Shown here in pieces: positions 32,712 through 41,536 of a stretch of 42,539 bases of DNA (its first letter is position 1; each line of letters starts with the position of its first letter). The notes beneath the pieces were generated by a model, which searched no databases, was not told the origin of the DNA, and was given only the letters and a program-made list of their open reading frames with translations. Source of the DNA: Methanobacteriota archaeon (GTDB taxonomy: Archaea; Halobacteriota; Methanosarcinia; Methanosarcinales; Methanosarcinaceae). The DNA is taken from NCBI GenBank assembly GCA_016841265.1, contig JAENZL010000033.1, positions 1 through 42,539 of the forward strand, given 5' to 3'. The translations under genes were made by a program, and so were the position numbers.

Positions 32712-33154
32712 GATTGAACTCCCTGTGGAGGTGGGAAAGTGGAGTGCAAAATATTTCAAAAGGTTCTAGGGTATGTGTCCATTACAGTATAAAAACATTC
32801 CATATTTTTGTAATGTTCTTCAATTCGGAGAAAGAGGTTTTGCAGGAATCCTGAAACAAGACGGTGCAGCTTTAATTGATTTTGCCGGTTCGTTTTCCCG
32901 GGCTCGGTTGGGTCCACACGCTGAACGGCGGCGAACTTGCCCTGGGGCAGGGACACCGTAGACCCCTGTGTGCTGGAAAAAAAATCAATGGTCAGACTCG
33001 ATTGATCCAGACCCTTGAGGTACAGCTGCCTTTTTCCCCATCACATCAGCCTCTCTCTCCAATCCCTCATCATCATTAATCGCCACGCTCTTCGCCTGCA
33101 TAGTGGGCTTCACGCGCCCCTGAGCCTGCTGCACCGCATGCCATCCCTCATGCG
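32267..33154 (-). repeat. Segmental duplication, copy A
   Basis: This block covers the effector leader, its upstream region, and the 3' end of the preceding DUF4157 gene. It matches 39529-40412. The 522 bases at 32267-32788 are identical to 39529-40050 as read; the remainder is closely similar with small changes. Both ends of the block coincide with protein junctions. Confidence 0.9.
32712..32984 (-). promoter_or_regulatory. Conserved effector upstream block, copy 1
   Basis: No gene here. The block contains GGAATGTTTTTATACTG (minus strand, about 32801-32785), a TATA-like element about 75 bases before the effector ATG, and a leader ending in CAGGGAGTTCAATC. Related blocks occur upstream of three other leader-bearing genes (about 40057, 41145 and 42445), so the effectors may share a promoter type. 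The more distal GC-rich part (32880-32980) is also duplicated near 40140-40240. Confidence 0.5.
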
Positions 33155-33587
33155 CCGAACTATCGTCGTGAACCCTCACATTACTAAGATCTGCTCTCAA
33201 ATGCGATTCAAGCGTGCTCCTTGTTGAGGTGTTTATAGGTTGACCCCGACTTGGGTTCTGAATAACACTATTAGGAGAAGACGTGCCTGAAGTACCTTCC
33301 TTGCGCTGAACCTGCTTTTCATCTCCTGATAATCCTTTAATGCTTGTGACCTCTGCAGTAGGTGGGGATGAAACTACCTGCTCCGCTACTTTTTCAGCCT
33401 CTTGTTCATAAATATCCCCAGGCTGGCTCATTCTGAGATTTGTCTGATGCTTTCCCGACTTTATAAACTTCTGTACTGCATGGTTTCCCACGGTTCTTTG
33501 AAGAAAGAGAATATGGTCAATAGAAGGATTCCCTGAATGAGAAGAAAGAGTCCTTTGGCTATGGGAAACTGACTTTTCATTCTTCAC
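32985..33587 (-). CDS. Short chimeric DUF4157 protein
   Basis: About 200 residues. The N-terminal part (DHILFLQRTVGNHAVQKFIK, then QPGDIYEQEAEKVAEQVVSS and ADLSNVRVHDDSSAHE) resembles the first half of the deaminase effector. At HE it jumps to GWHAVQQAQGRVKPTMQ and GLEREADVMGKKAAVPQGSG, the end of the shorter DUF4157 protein at 40245. The middle of the domain, including the tract between the two histidine motifs, is missing. No toxin domain follows. Start: GTG at 33587 is weakly supported; conserved-looking sequence (SKTVARKPE) extends up to an ATT at 33617, suggesting a lost or unusual start. Probably a recombination product with doubtful function. Confidence 0.65.
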   Translation of the reverse strand: MKNEKSVSHSQRTLSSHSGNPSIDHILFLQRTVGNHAVQKFIKSGKHQTNLRMSQPGDIYEQEAEKVAEQVVSSPPTAEVTSIKGLSGDEKQVQRKEGTSGTSSPNSVIQNPSRGQPINTSTRSTLESHLRADLSNVRVHDDSSAHEGWHAVQQAQGRVKPTMQAKSVAINDDEGLEREADVMGKKAAVPQGSGSIESDH

Positions 33588-33855
33588 CTCAGGTTTTCTA
33601 GCAACAGTCTTGCTAATCTAACCCATCTATTACCTCTTTCTTTAATTAGGTTCATCCGCATTCCAGAGAAATAAAAAGCTAATAATTCGTCCACTTGACT
33701 TGAGGTAAACAATTACATCAAGTCCCTAATTTTTCATGTTTGTAAAAAATATCAAGAAATTAAGCTTCTCAGCCTAACTTTGACAGGAACTGTATGTAGT
33801 ATTTACTCAAAAAAACGCTTTGTAGTGGCATATGTTTTCAGAAAAATAAATAACA

Positions 33856-34053
33856 TTAAAAATCAAGACCCTGAGTTAAAACTTCAAACTGCATAAAAAA
33901 AGTAAAATTTGAAGCCCATTTACACATGAATCTATGTTTCATCAAATCCGATTCATAGTAGGATTTAATAATGGCTGGAATTGGGTGAGTTGCTTTAAAC
34001 TCGCGCAGAAATATCTCAACATTTTTCCAAACACGAAGTTGTAAGCTGGTTTT
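33856..34053 (-). pseudogene. Unassigned short open frame, probable remnant
   Basis: A 65-codon open frame reads LQLRVWKNVEIFLREFKATH then PIPAIIKSYYESDLMKHRFM and ends TQGLDF before TAA. The composition is protein-like, but there is no start codon near its beginning. It may be a transposase or hypothetical-protein tail; I do not recognise it. Confidence 0.3.
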
Positions 34054-34117
34054 TCAGCTTTTATCAATGACATTCCCATTATCTATTCTCAATTTTGGCA
34101 AAAATAACTGCAAATTC

Positions 34118-34327
34118 CTAGTACATTATCCCGAGTCCGCTGTCAACTAACCTCTTAGCAGGCCTTTCTGCAACCTGCCTTTTGCGTTCATCAAGTTCTT
34201 CTGTAGTAAGAAGCCCTTTTTCGATTAGAAGTTCGATAAGGACATAAAGAAAGGAGGTTGATCCCAGAGTTTTTGATGTGTTTGCATTGATGTGGCTGTG
34301 AGTGTAGAGGAGACCTCGGAGAGGTCT
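34118..34327 (-). pseudogene. N-terminal fragment of a YkgJ-type cysteine cluster protein gene
   Basis: The frame reads RGLLYTHSHINANTSKTLGS, then TSFLYVLIELLIEKGLLTTE and ELDERKRQVAERPAKRLVDS, ending GLGIMY-stop. From memory this is the N-terminal region of a family whose members continue into a YkgJ-like cysteine cluster. Here a TAG stops it before the cysteines, and a TAA with no start codon lies just upstream. It is therefore a fragment. The family assignment rests on recall. Confidence 0.5.
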
Positions 34328-34527
34328 TTATGGATTTTTTAAAGTTTATTGGCTGAGTTTTCGTCTGAAGGATCCATTTAATTACTGTCCTTAGAATTAG
34401 AGAAATAGTGAAGGTTATTTTATAAAAGGTTGGATAAACTCTCATGTGCTTATAAGTTTTTTATGAATGTATTCGGCACTGTATTTAAAGAGTTTTCTAA
34501 CTAAAGACTGGGATGCCTATTTCCATT

Positions 34528-34625
34528 AATTTCTGATTCGGTTTGCGTCCCCTAAATTTTCGCAAATTCAACTGAATCCTCGCAGTTTATTGAATTCAAT
34601 TTTCAACTCCTGAAGGTATTTAAAG
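34528..34625 (-). pseudogene. 5' fragment of an eCIS AAA+ ATPase gene
   Basis: The minus strand reads NSINCEDSVEFAKI-stop-GTQTES, matching the start of the intact ATPase (SSINCEDLAEFAKSQGRKPDS) at the DNA level, including ATAAACTGCGAGGAT and GAATTTGCGAAAA. The match extends into the leader (CCTTCAGGA). The start is TTG and an in-frame TAG follows. It is a relic of a duplicated or deleted eCIS locus. Confidence 0.75.
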
Positions 34626-34783
34626 TTTACTTGGTTGACATTACTTACAAGAATCCGAACATCATCTTTCTTCCATACTTTTGAAGCCAGTGCAACTCTC
34701 TTGACACAAGAAAACATTAACGGATATTATAAAGATCGAAAATGAATTTCAAGTTAATAATTAGTTGAGACTTATATTCTTTC

Positions 34784-37700
34784 TCATTTGGAATCTGAAG
34801 TATCAGAATCGGAGTCTGTATCATGTGTATCTATTAACCTTTGTTCATTTTGCACAAAAGTTATGCATGTGTATTCAATTTGTTCAAGACATTCATTTTT
34901 ATATGACGCCGCGTCTGTATATTTTTCCGCAATTTTTTGTAGCGCATTTATACTAAGCCATAATGGACCTGGAGATGTTATATCTCCAGTTGTTCCAATA
35001 TCATGAATTTGTGTATAACATGCAACACATGGACGTCTTATCCCGCCTAGATTTTCAGGATTTAACTTTTCTATACCTAAGTGTTCTTTTATTCTAATTT
35101 CTGCATGCAAAACTCCATTTAGATTTGCCCCATTGTTCGGAATAAAAGGTTTCATATCTAGATATTTGCGAATTTCTGCAAAACGATCAGGTGTTTGTCC
35201 CATTAGTTTTTTCAGTTTTTTTGTATGTTTTATCTCTCTAGGAGTAACCGCATGCACTATTTTTATAGTATCTATATAAGATTTTATTCCTTGATCTTTA
35301 AAAGTTTTTCTTAATTTATCCATATCTTTATCTTTGTTAGTAGCTATGATTATTTCGGAATTTTCGGAATTATTTAAATAACATTGTACCTCTTCCTCGA
35401 TTCCCAGTTCTTTATGCAAAAAAGTAGATAACCATCGGAGTACTTGCTTATTGGGCAAATCTTTATATGATTTTTTATCGTGTGCACTTTCACGTGTAAA
35501 TGTTTCCTTTTTATCATCTACAGTCGTTTCATAACCATAAGCACTAGCTTTTACTCCTTCGTCGCGTGAGATTTCAGAAGAGCCTTGAGGAAGGGGAGAT
35601 TTTTTATGCGCTTTAACAATAGTACCCGTCGTTACTTTTTTTGTGCTGGCGTCTATTGACGCTCCCTCTACTACCCATTTTCCATCTATTAACAAAAGGT
35701 TCAACAATTCATCACTAAATCCCTTTACTTTTTGGCTTGTTGTGCCTTTCTTAGCAGTAGGCTCTCCTGTCGCTCTTTCACGTGGTCTTTTCTTCTGACC
35801 ATCCTTCTGTTCCCGCTGGATAATCGATATCTGTTTTTGTAAAGTATAGTTCCAAGTTTGCTGAGCAATGTTATTTTCTATTGAACTGTTTGCCTCTTTC
35901 CCTCTCAAATCTGCTTCCTTCTCCAGCTCCATGTCATTATTCACCGACACACCCTTCATCTGAAATGTCGGCCTCACACGCCCCTGCTTCTGCTGCACCA
36001 CATGCCACGCCTCATGTGGCAAATACCTCTCCTGCCTCGGAGCTATGTGAATATTCGTCCCCTGTGTATACGCTAACGCCCCTACTTTAGCAGGTTTTGA
36101 TGAATTATAATGTACCCTCACATCGCTCATATCGATTCCAGAAAGGCTTTCCACCCCAGCCTTGAGGTTATCCGGCATTCCGGTATAGTTTTCCCTCTTT
36201 GTATGAAGCAGTTCTTCTTCCTCTGGTATCCCGTGTCGCTGAATGCTTTCAAACTTGCCTTGCAAAGGTTCCTCTTCCTCTAGGATTGACAGATTTATGG
36301 TAATAAAAATATCCAGGTTATTTGACTTGCTAGAGAGAATTTTGGCAATATCAGTCAATAGTCTTTTGATAGTTTGAGGGTCTTTAACGCTATTTTTTTG
36401 GAGAGTTTTTACCTCCGCCATCTTCTGACGCAATTGTTTTAAAGCGTCCTTATTTTTAAATGAGTTTTGGTGTGCATTCACAAAGGCTTCGAGTGGCTGC
36501 GGGTTTTCAGAATTAATAAAAAGTTCAGCATTTGTTCCCATTCCTTCAAAACGTAGAGTGTGATGTTCTGCTTTTCCGTCCCCGTTCATATCCAGCGTCA
36601 CACCAACTCGAATATCTTCAAGGGTTTCAGGGTTATCCGATGCAACTTCCGTTTTGCCTTTTCCCTTAACCAGCCCGATAAGTGCACCGCCTATCTTTAG
36701 TGCCTTGTTGATTAGCCAGTCGATGCCGTCAATTATCTTATTCCTGATACTCTCCATGATCTTCTTTACTTTCTTTTCAAGCTTTCCGAGTCCGACCTGA
36801 TTTGCAAGGAAGCCAAGGGCAACGGTAAGGGCTCGTTCGAGTGCGTTTTCGACCTTTGTGGCGGCATCGCCTATCGAACCGTTTACAATACTCGTTACGT
36901 TGTCAAGAACCAGGTCCACGATCTCAAGCAACTCCCTTGCGTATCTCATCACTGACTGTATTGCTTTATATAGTGAGATGAAACCCTGGATTACCGGCCC
37001 GACCGGTCCGCCGGCAAGCGTGGCCGAAAGTTTTGTAATAGCATTAACGACAACATTTACGGTTATCCAGGCTGATATCTCCCCGATCAGGGTTGCCCAC
37101 AGGTTCCCGAGTTTCTCCTTAAGTTTGTTCCAGACTCCTTGAGGGCCTTCTTGAAGAAAAGTGCTGATCCAGTCCCATACCTGTGAGATTACCCTTATTG
37201 CTTTGCGGACTGGTGCTATCTTCTTGGGACCAAACTTTTTCTCCAAACGCTCCAGTACTTTTTCAACTGTAATATCCAGGACTTCAAGAATGAAATTGAA
37301 AATTGACTTAATCGAAAGGTCTTCGGGGAGATGGATACCCAGGCCAGCCACTGCGCCGAATAACCAGTTCTTCAATCCTGAGAGAAGGTGCCTCAGGATG
37401 TTCTTGCCAAACTGGAGGAATCCGTTCTTTATAGCTTTCAGGAGGTTTCCAAGGAACACGAAAGGTTTCTTAATCACGTGGTCTATTGCACTTCCAGCTT
37501 TAGTAATAACTGACACTAATAACTCCATGGGAACGTTTAATACTCTCAGGACAAGCTTAAAAATCTCAAAGGCTGCACCTATCAGGTCCCCGTCCTTGAA
37601 GACTTTCTTTATAATTGTGAGAGCTGTTACCTTTATCTCGCTCCATACGGCCGGAACTAATTCAATAATATCTCCCAGGATCGGGATGTTCTTGAGGATC

Positions 37701-39973
37701 TGATCAATAAGGAAGTTGATTAGCGGGTTGCGGATACATGCGGGGATCATATTCCAGAACTTTCCGAGCACAAGTGACGTCAAATTCATGATATCGCTGA
37801 CAACGTCCCCTATCTTCTCAAGTACTCCGAATATCGGGTGCAGAAATTCATTCAGCATCTCAAGACCGCTGCATATTATATCAACGAGAGACGTCAGTTT
37901 TTCATTTGCCCACACTACGAGACCCTGGAACTGGTCAATTATCCACTGCAGGGCGCCGACTACAAAATTAAGGACAGACCCTGACACTGCACCGAGAGAT
38001 TCTGTTAAACCCTCAATTACCTTGTTCAGTGAAGTAGTTACAACTGTTGCGGCCATTCTCAATGCAGCTTTAACGCTGTCAACTGCTCCCATTAAACCAG
38101 GCAATATTATTCCTTTAAGAACTCCCTGCTGCTGAACCACACTTTGAGGTTTTTTCATGTACTGGCTTATCCAGTGGATTCCTTTTTTGAGCCCCACTAC
38201 TCCAGCACCTATCGCAACCAGACGTCCGGCCGGGGAGAGCATAACCAGTACGCCTGCTATCACCATCAGCGGTTTCTTAAAACGTATTACGAAAGGCTTT
38301 ATTTTCTTTTCCCATAAATCGCTGGCTTTGCGTTTCACCCATTGCAGTATTCCGTCCTGTCCTTCTGTTTCCTCCCCTTTTCCCTGTTTATTCTGTCCTT
38401 CTGTTTCTTCCCCGATTCCCAGTTTATTTTTGATCCAGCCCCACGCTCCACTAAAAAATTTTCGAACAGGAGCGGTCTTATCCCATATCAATTTCCCGAG
38501 CTGCTGGATCTTTTTCCATACGGAGCCTCCGAAACCTTTGAGAAAATCCCACACCGGAACACCGAATTTGTCCCAGAGCCCTGTGAAGACATTGCCAACT
38601 CTCTTTGCCAGGTTTTTAACTTTGTCGATAATCGGAGAAGCTAATCCATCAATGACCATGCTAATTTTTTCGGCAGCTTCGGAAATTGAACTGCAGTCAC
38701 CTTTTGAAATCTTGAGGGCAGCTTCCTGCATCCAGGCCAGAAGACTGGTAAAATGCGTGCTAACCGACTGGACGACACCTTTCAGACTGCGGACAGGTGC
38801 CATTAAAGTGTTGAATAAATTATCGACAACCGATGTGATTTTTTCTTCCAACCATACGAAAATGCCCTTTTTGATTATCTGCACAAGTTCGGGTGCGTAC
38901 TTGTTTAGCTGATCCCAGATTAGATTCTCTATTGGATTTTCCATTAGATTCTTCAGAGGACTGAAAATGTTTCTCTGGACAACGGCACCATTGGTGTGCC
39001 CAACTGCTAACGCAGGAGTAGATGTTTTAATCCCGACCGGTATTCTTAAGATGGAATTGTTCTGCTGCACTACATGTGTCGCCTCGTGTGCCATGAGACG
39101 CAAATTATTCTGTGATTCTCCTTTTCCCAGCCAGATATTATTCCCGTATGTGAAGGCCCTTGCATTCAGAGCACTAGCAGCTTCATGCGCCGAGCTATCG
39201 TCGTGAACCCTCACGTTACTGAGGTCTGCTCTCAAATGCGATTCAAGCTTGATCCTTGTTGAGGTATTTATTGGTTGACCCTGGCTCGGGTTCTGAATAA
39301 CGCTATCGAGAAAAGACGCTTCTGAAGTGCCTTCTTTGAGCTGAACCTGCTTTCCATCTCCAGGTAATTCTGTAATGCTTGTAACCTGTGCAGCAGGTGT
39401 GGATGAAACTACCTGCTCCGCTACTTTCTCAGCCTCTTGTTCGTAAATATCTCCGGGCTGGCCTGTTCTGAGATTTGCCTGAAGCCTTCTCGACTTTATA
39501 AGCCTCTGTACTGCCTTGTTTCCCACGGTTCCCTGAAGAGTTTCTTCCTCCTCCGGCTCTTGCCTCTGCACAATAGGGGTTGTACAACACGGAGGGCATG
39601 TTGCTTGCTCCGGCTTGCTTTCAAACCTGCCTTGAATGGGTCCTTCTTCCTCTAGGCATTCCTGAAGTTGGATGGGCTCTGCCATCTTACCCTGAATAAG
39701 TTCTTCTTCCTCCGGTTTTTCCTCCCGCTGGACCAGTGCCTGTTGAGCTGTGGAAGAATTTCCAAGACCCGAGAGTAACCTGCCGACTGCCCTGTTCCCG
39801 ATAGTGCGCTGTAGTTGTAAAATATCAGCTGAAGTAAGGGATTTTGGATTTATTCTCGCACGCTGGATGATAGAAGCAGGATTTGATTCGTGGGCCTGGC
39901 TTGCAGGGGTTGCTTGCTTTTGAAAAGTAGGCTCCGGGTTTTTGGATTGCTGCATTTGCTGGTGCTCAGGCAT
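34784..39973 (-). CDS. Giant DUF4157 effector fusion with C-terminal deaminase domain
   Basis: The protein has about 1,729 residues. The first 160 match the leader of the other giant effector, then it switches at LQG/TVGNKAV to another DUF4157 type with MAHEATHVVQQ (about residue 294). A long helical region follows, with ALGFLANQVGLGKLEKKVKK and HTLRFEGMGTNAELFINS. A second acidic segment (ILEEEEPLQGKFESIQ) and a second DUF4157 (LPHEAWHVVQQ, about 1318) come next. The C-terminus has LHAEIRIKEHLGI (His-Ala-Glu at about 1623-1625) and RRPCVACYTQI (Cys at about 1649 and 1652), the zinc-site pattern of cytidine-deaminase-fold toxins. The start at 39973 has CAGGGAG upstream and matches the other leaders. 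Nucleic acid or nucleotide deamination in a target cell is inferred. Confidence 0.88.
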   Translation of the reverse strand: MPEHQQMQQSKNPEPTFQKQATPASQAHESNPASIIQRARINPKSLTSADILQLQRTIGNRAVGRLLSGLGNSSTAQQALVQREEKPEEEELIQGKMAEPIQLQECLEEEGPIQGRFESKPEQATCPPCCTTPIVQRQEPEEEETLQGTVGNKAVQRLIKSRRLQANLRTGQPGDIYEQEAEKVAEQVVSSTPAAQVTSITELPGDGKQVQLKEGTSEASFLDSVIQNPSQGQPINTSTRIKLESHLRADLSNVRVHDDSSAHEAASALNARAFTYGNNIWLGKGESQNNLRLMAHEATHVVQQNNSILRIPVGIKTSTPALAVGHTNGAVVQRNIFSPLKNLMENPIENLIWDQLNKYAPELVQIIKKGIFVWLEEKITSVVDNLFNTLMAPVRSLKGVVQSVSTHFTSLLAWMQEAALKISKGDCSSISEAAEKISMVIDGLASPIIDKVKNLAKRVGNVFTGLWDKFGVPVWDFLKGFGGSVWKKIQQLGKLIWDKTAPVRKFFSGAWGWIKNKLGIGEETEGQNKQGKGEETEGQDGILQWVKRKASDLWEKKIKPFVIRFKKPLMVIAGVLVMLSPAGRLVAIGAGVVGLKKGIHWISQYMKKPQSVVQQQGVLKGIILPGLMGAVDSVKAALRMAATVVTTSLNKVIEGLTESLGAVSGSVLNFVVGALQWIIDQFQGLVVWANEKLTSLVDIICSGLEMLNEFLHPIFGVLEKIGDVVSDIMNLTSLVLGKFWNMIPACIRNPLINFLIDQILKNIPILGDIIELVPAVWSEIKVTALTIIKKVFKDGDLIGAAFEIFKLVLRVLNVPMELLVSVITKAGSAIDHVIKKPFVFLGNLLKAIKNGFLQFGKNILRHLLSGLKNWLFGAVAGLGIHLPEDLSIKSIFNFILEVLDITVEKVLERLEKKFGPKKIAPVRKAIRVISQVWDWISTFLQEGPQGVWNKLKEKLGNLWATLIGEISAWITVNVVVNAITKLSATLAGGPVGPVIQGFISLYKAIQSVMRYARELLEIVDLVLDNVTSIVNGSIGDAATKVENALERALTVALGFLANQVGLGKLEKKVKKIMESIRNKIIDGIDWLINKALKIGGALIGLVKGKGKTEVASDNPETLEDIRVGVTLDMNGDGKAEHHTLRFEGMGTNAELFINSENPQPLEAFVNAHQNSFKNKDALKQLRQKMAEVKTLQKNSVKDPQTIKRLLTDIAKILSSKSNNLDIFITINLSILEEEEPLQGKFESIQRHGIPEEEELLHTKRENYTGMPDNLKAGVESLSGIDMSDVRVHYNSSKPAKVGALAYTQGTNIHIAPRQERYLPHEAWHVVQQKQGRVRPTFQMKGVSVNNDMELEKEADLRGKEANSSIENNIAQQTWNYTLQKQISIIQREQKDGQKKRPRERATGEPTAKKGTTSQKVKGFSDELLNLLLIDGKWVVEGASIDASTKKVTTGTIVKAHKKSPLPQGSSEISRDEGVKASAYGYETTVDDKKETFTRESAHDKKSYKDLPNKQVLRWLSTFLHKELGIEEEVQCYLNNSENSEIIIATNKDKDMDKLRKTFKDQGIKSYIDTIKIVHAVTPREIKHTKKLKKLMGQTPDRFAEIRKYLDMKPFIPNNGANLNGVLHAEIRIKEHLGIEKLNPENLGGIRRPCVACYTQIHDIGTTGDITSPGPLWLSINALQKIAEKYTDAASYKNECLEQIEYTCITFVQNEQRLIDTHDTDSDSDTSDSK

Positions 39974-40412
39974 GATTGAACTCCCTGTGGAGGTGGGAAA
40001 GTGGAGTGCAAAATATTTCAAAAGGTTCTAGGGTATGTGTCCATTACAGTGTAAAAACATTCCAGATTTTTGTAATGTTCTTTAATTTGGAAAAAGAGGT
40101 TTTGCAGGAATCCTGAAACAAGACGGTGCAGCTATAATGATTTTACCGGGTGTTTTCCCGGGATCGGTTGGGTCCACACGCTGAAAGGCGGCGAACTTGC
40201 CCCGGGGCAGGGGCACCGGCGGACCCCTGTATGCTGGAGAAAAATCAATGGTTAGATTCGATTGATCCGGACCCTTGAGGTACAGCTGCCTTTTTCCCCA
40301 TCACATCAGCCTCTCGTTCCAATCCCTCATCATCATTAATCGCCACGCCCTTCGTCTGCACAGTGGGCTTCACGCGCCCCTGAGCCTGCTGTACCGCATG
40401 CCATCCCTCATG
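39529..40412 (-). repeat. Segmental duplication, copy B
   Basis: Partner of 32267-33154. The 522 bases at 39529-40050 are identical to the partner as read. The remainder, across the intergenic region into the 3' end of the preceding DUF4157 gene, is closely similar. Confidence 0.9.
40022..40244 (-). promoter_or_regulatory. Conserved effector upstream block, copy 2
   Basis: No gene here. The TATA-like element differs from the other copies by one base (TTTTTACACTG instead of TTTTTATACTG, about 40061-40047), which would weaken it. The deaminase effector may be expressed less strongly or by read-through from the gene upstream. Confidence 0.45.
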
Positions 40413-41051
40413 CGGCAGATGCTTCTCCTGCCCCGGCCCCACATGAATATCCTTACCCTGCGTATACGCCAGTGCTCCAACTTTTTCTGGCTTGCTCGAG
40501 TTTCGATGAACCTTCACATCTGATAAGTCCGTGCCCGAAAGCTGCTCCAGTCCAGCCTTTAAATTGTCTGGCATACCTGTACGGTTCTCCTCTCGCTGGA
40601 CAGGGTCTGCGGAGCATGAGGGGCATGTTACTTCTTGCAGCGGTTCTTTTTCCTCCGGGCTTTCCTCGCGCTGGATGGTCTCAATCATTTTTCCTTGAAT
40701 AGGTTCTTCTTCCTCCTCTGGCTCCTGCCGCTGGATGGTTTCAATCATCTTTCCCTGAATAGGTTCTTCTTCTTCTTCTTCTTCTTTTTCTGGACTTTCC
40801 TCCCGCTGGACTGGTGCCTGTTGAGCTGTGGAAGCATTTCCAGTCCCTGAGAGTAGCTCCCCGACTGCCCTGTTCCCGATGCTGCGCTGGAGCTGCAAAA
40901 CGTCAGCCGAGGTCATAGATTTCGGATTGATTCTGGCACGCTGGATGATAGAAGAAGGATTTGATTCTTGGGACCGGCTTGCGGGGGTTGCTTGCTTTTG
41001 AAAAGTAGGGTCCGGTTTTCTGGATTGCTCTATTTGCTGGTGCTCGGGCAT
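40245..41051 (-). CDS. Short DUF4157 protein without a toxin domain
   Basis: About 268 residues. The leader (MPEHQQIEQSRKPDPTFQKQ, IIQRARINPKS, LQRSIGNRAVGELL) is followed by two or three copies of an acidic EEEEPIQGKMIETIQR repeat, a Cys pair (VTCPSCSADP), and a DUF4157 domain with VGALAYTQGKDIHVGPGQEK and LPHEGWHAVQQ (about residue 213). It ends soon after the domain (GLEREADVMGKKAAVPQGSG), so no cargo domain is attached. It may be a carrier, adaptor or truncated effector. The frame is open to 41156, but the ATG at 41051 has AAAGGGAG upstream and matches the other leaders. Confidence 0.8.
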   Translation of the reverse strand: MPEHQQIEQSRKPDPTFQKQATPASRSQESNPSSIIQRARINPKSMTSADVLQLQRSIGNRAVGELLSGTGNASTAQQAPVQREESPEKEEEEEEEPIQGKMIETIQRQEPEEEEEPIQGKMIETIQREESPEEKEPLQEVTCPSCSADPVQREENRTGMPDNLKAGLEQLSGTDLSDVKVHRNSSKPEKVGALAYTQGKDIHVGPGQEKHLPHEGWHAVQQAQGRVKPTVQTKGVAINDDEGLEREADVMGKKAAVPQGSGSIESNH

Positions 41052-41536
41052 GGTTAAGCTCCCTTTGGAGGTGGAAGAGTTGAGGTGGATGAGTGGAGTG
41101 CAAAATATTTGAAAGGTTTTATAGTATGTGTCCATTACAGTATAAAAACATTCCATATTTTTGTAATGTTCTTTTATTCGGAGAAAGAGGGTTTGCAGGA
41201 ATCCTGAAACAAGGCGGTGCAGCTTTCATTAATTTTAGAGGGTTGTTTTTCCAGGCTTGTGCTTTTGCCTGTATTTCTTGCGATAAAAATATCGAGAGTG
41301 TGTAAAAAGTAAAATCGGTGCCAGAAAAGTGATTTCGAAGAAAAGAAAAAGGGGGTGCAGGCAGGGGGCGGCGGCGATTAATATAATTAAAAAGTTATGT
41401 TTATCCGGTGGCTTTCAACTTTTATATTTCATTCTGGGGAGGCGCAGCCTGGCAAGCTGCCCTGAAGCCCGAATCCTGAATCCTCTCCTCTACGTGCTCT
41501 TGCCTGAGCAACTTGCCTGCCGTCGGGTTTTGTCCC
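41052..41536 (-). promoter_or_regulatory. Spacer with effector upstream block, copy 3
   Basis: No gene is seen. Bases 41095-41240 match the upstream blocks of the other effectors, including TGTTTTTATACTG (about 41149-41137 on the minus strand). The part from 41290 to 41536 is unrelated to the other copies and holds nothing I recognise. Confidence 0.45.

Larger units (their letters stand above)
33588..34783. other. 1.2-kb spacer with gene fragments
   Basis: No intact gene is seen. It holds three minus-strand remnants listed separately: a short unassigned frame (33856-34053), a YkgJ-type N-terminal fragment (34118-34327) and an ATPase 5' fragment (34528-34625). The rest is AT-rich without recognisable content. 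Confidence 0.65.

Noticed and set aside
38157-38912. Plus-strand open frame of 251 codons
   Set aside because: Antisense to the deaminase effector, with no recognisable motifs.
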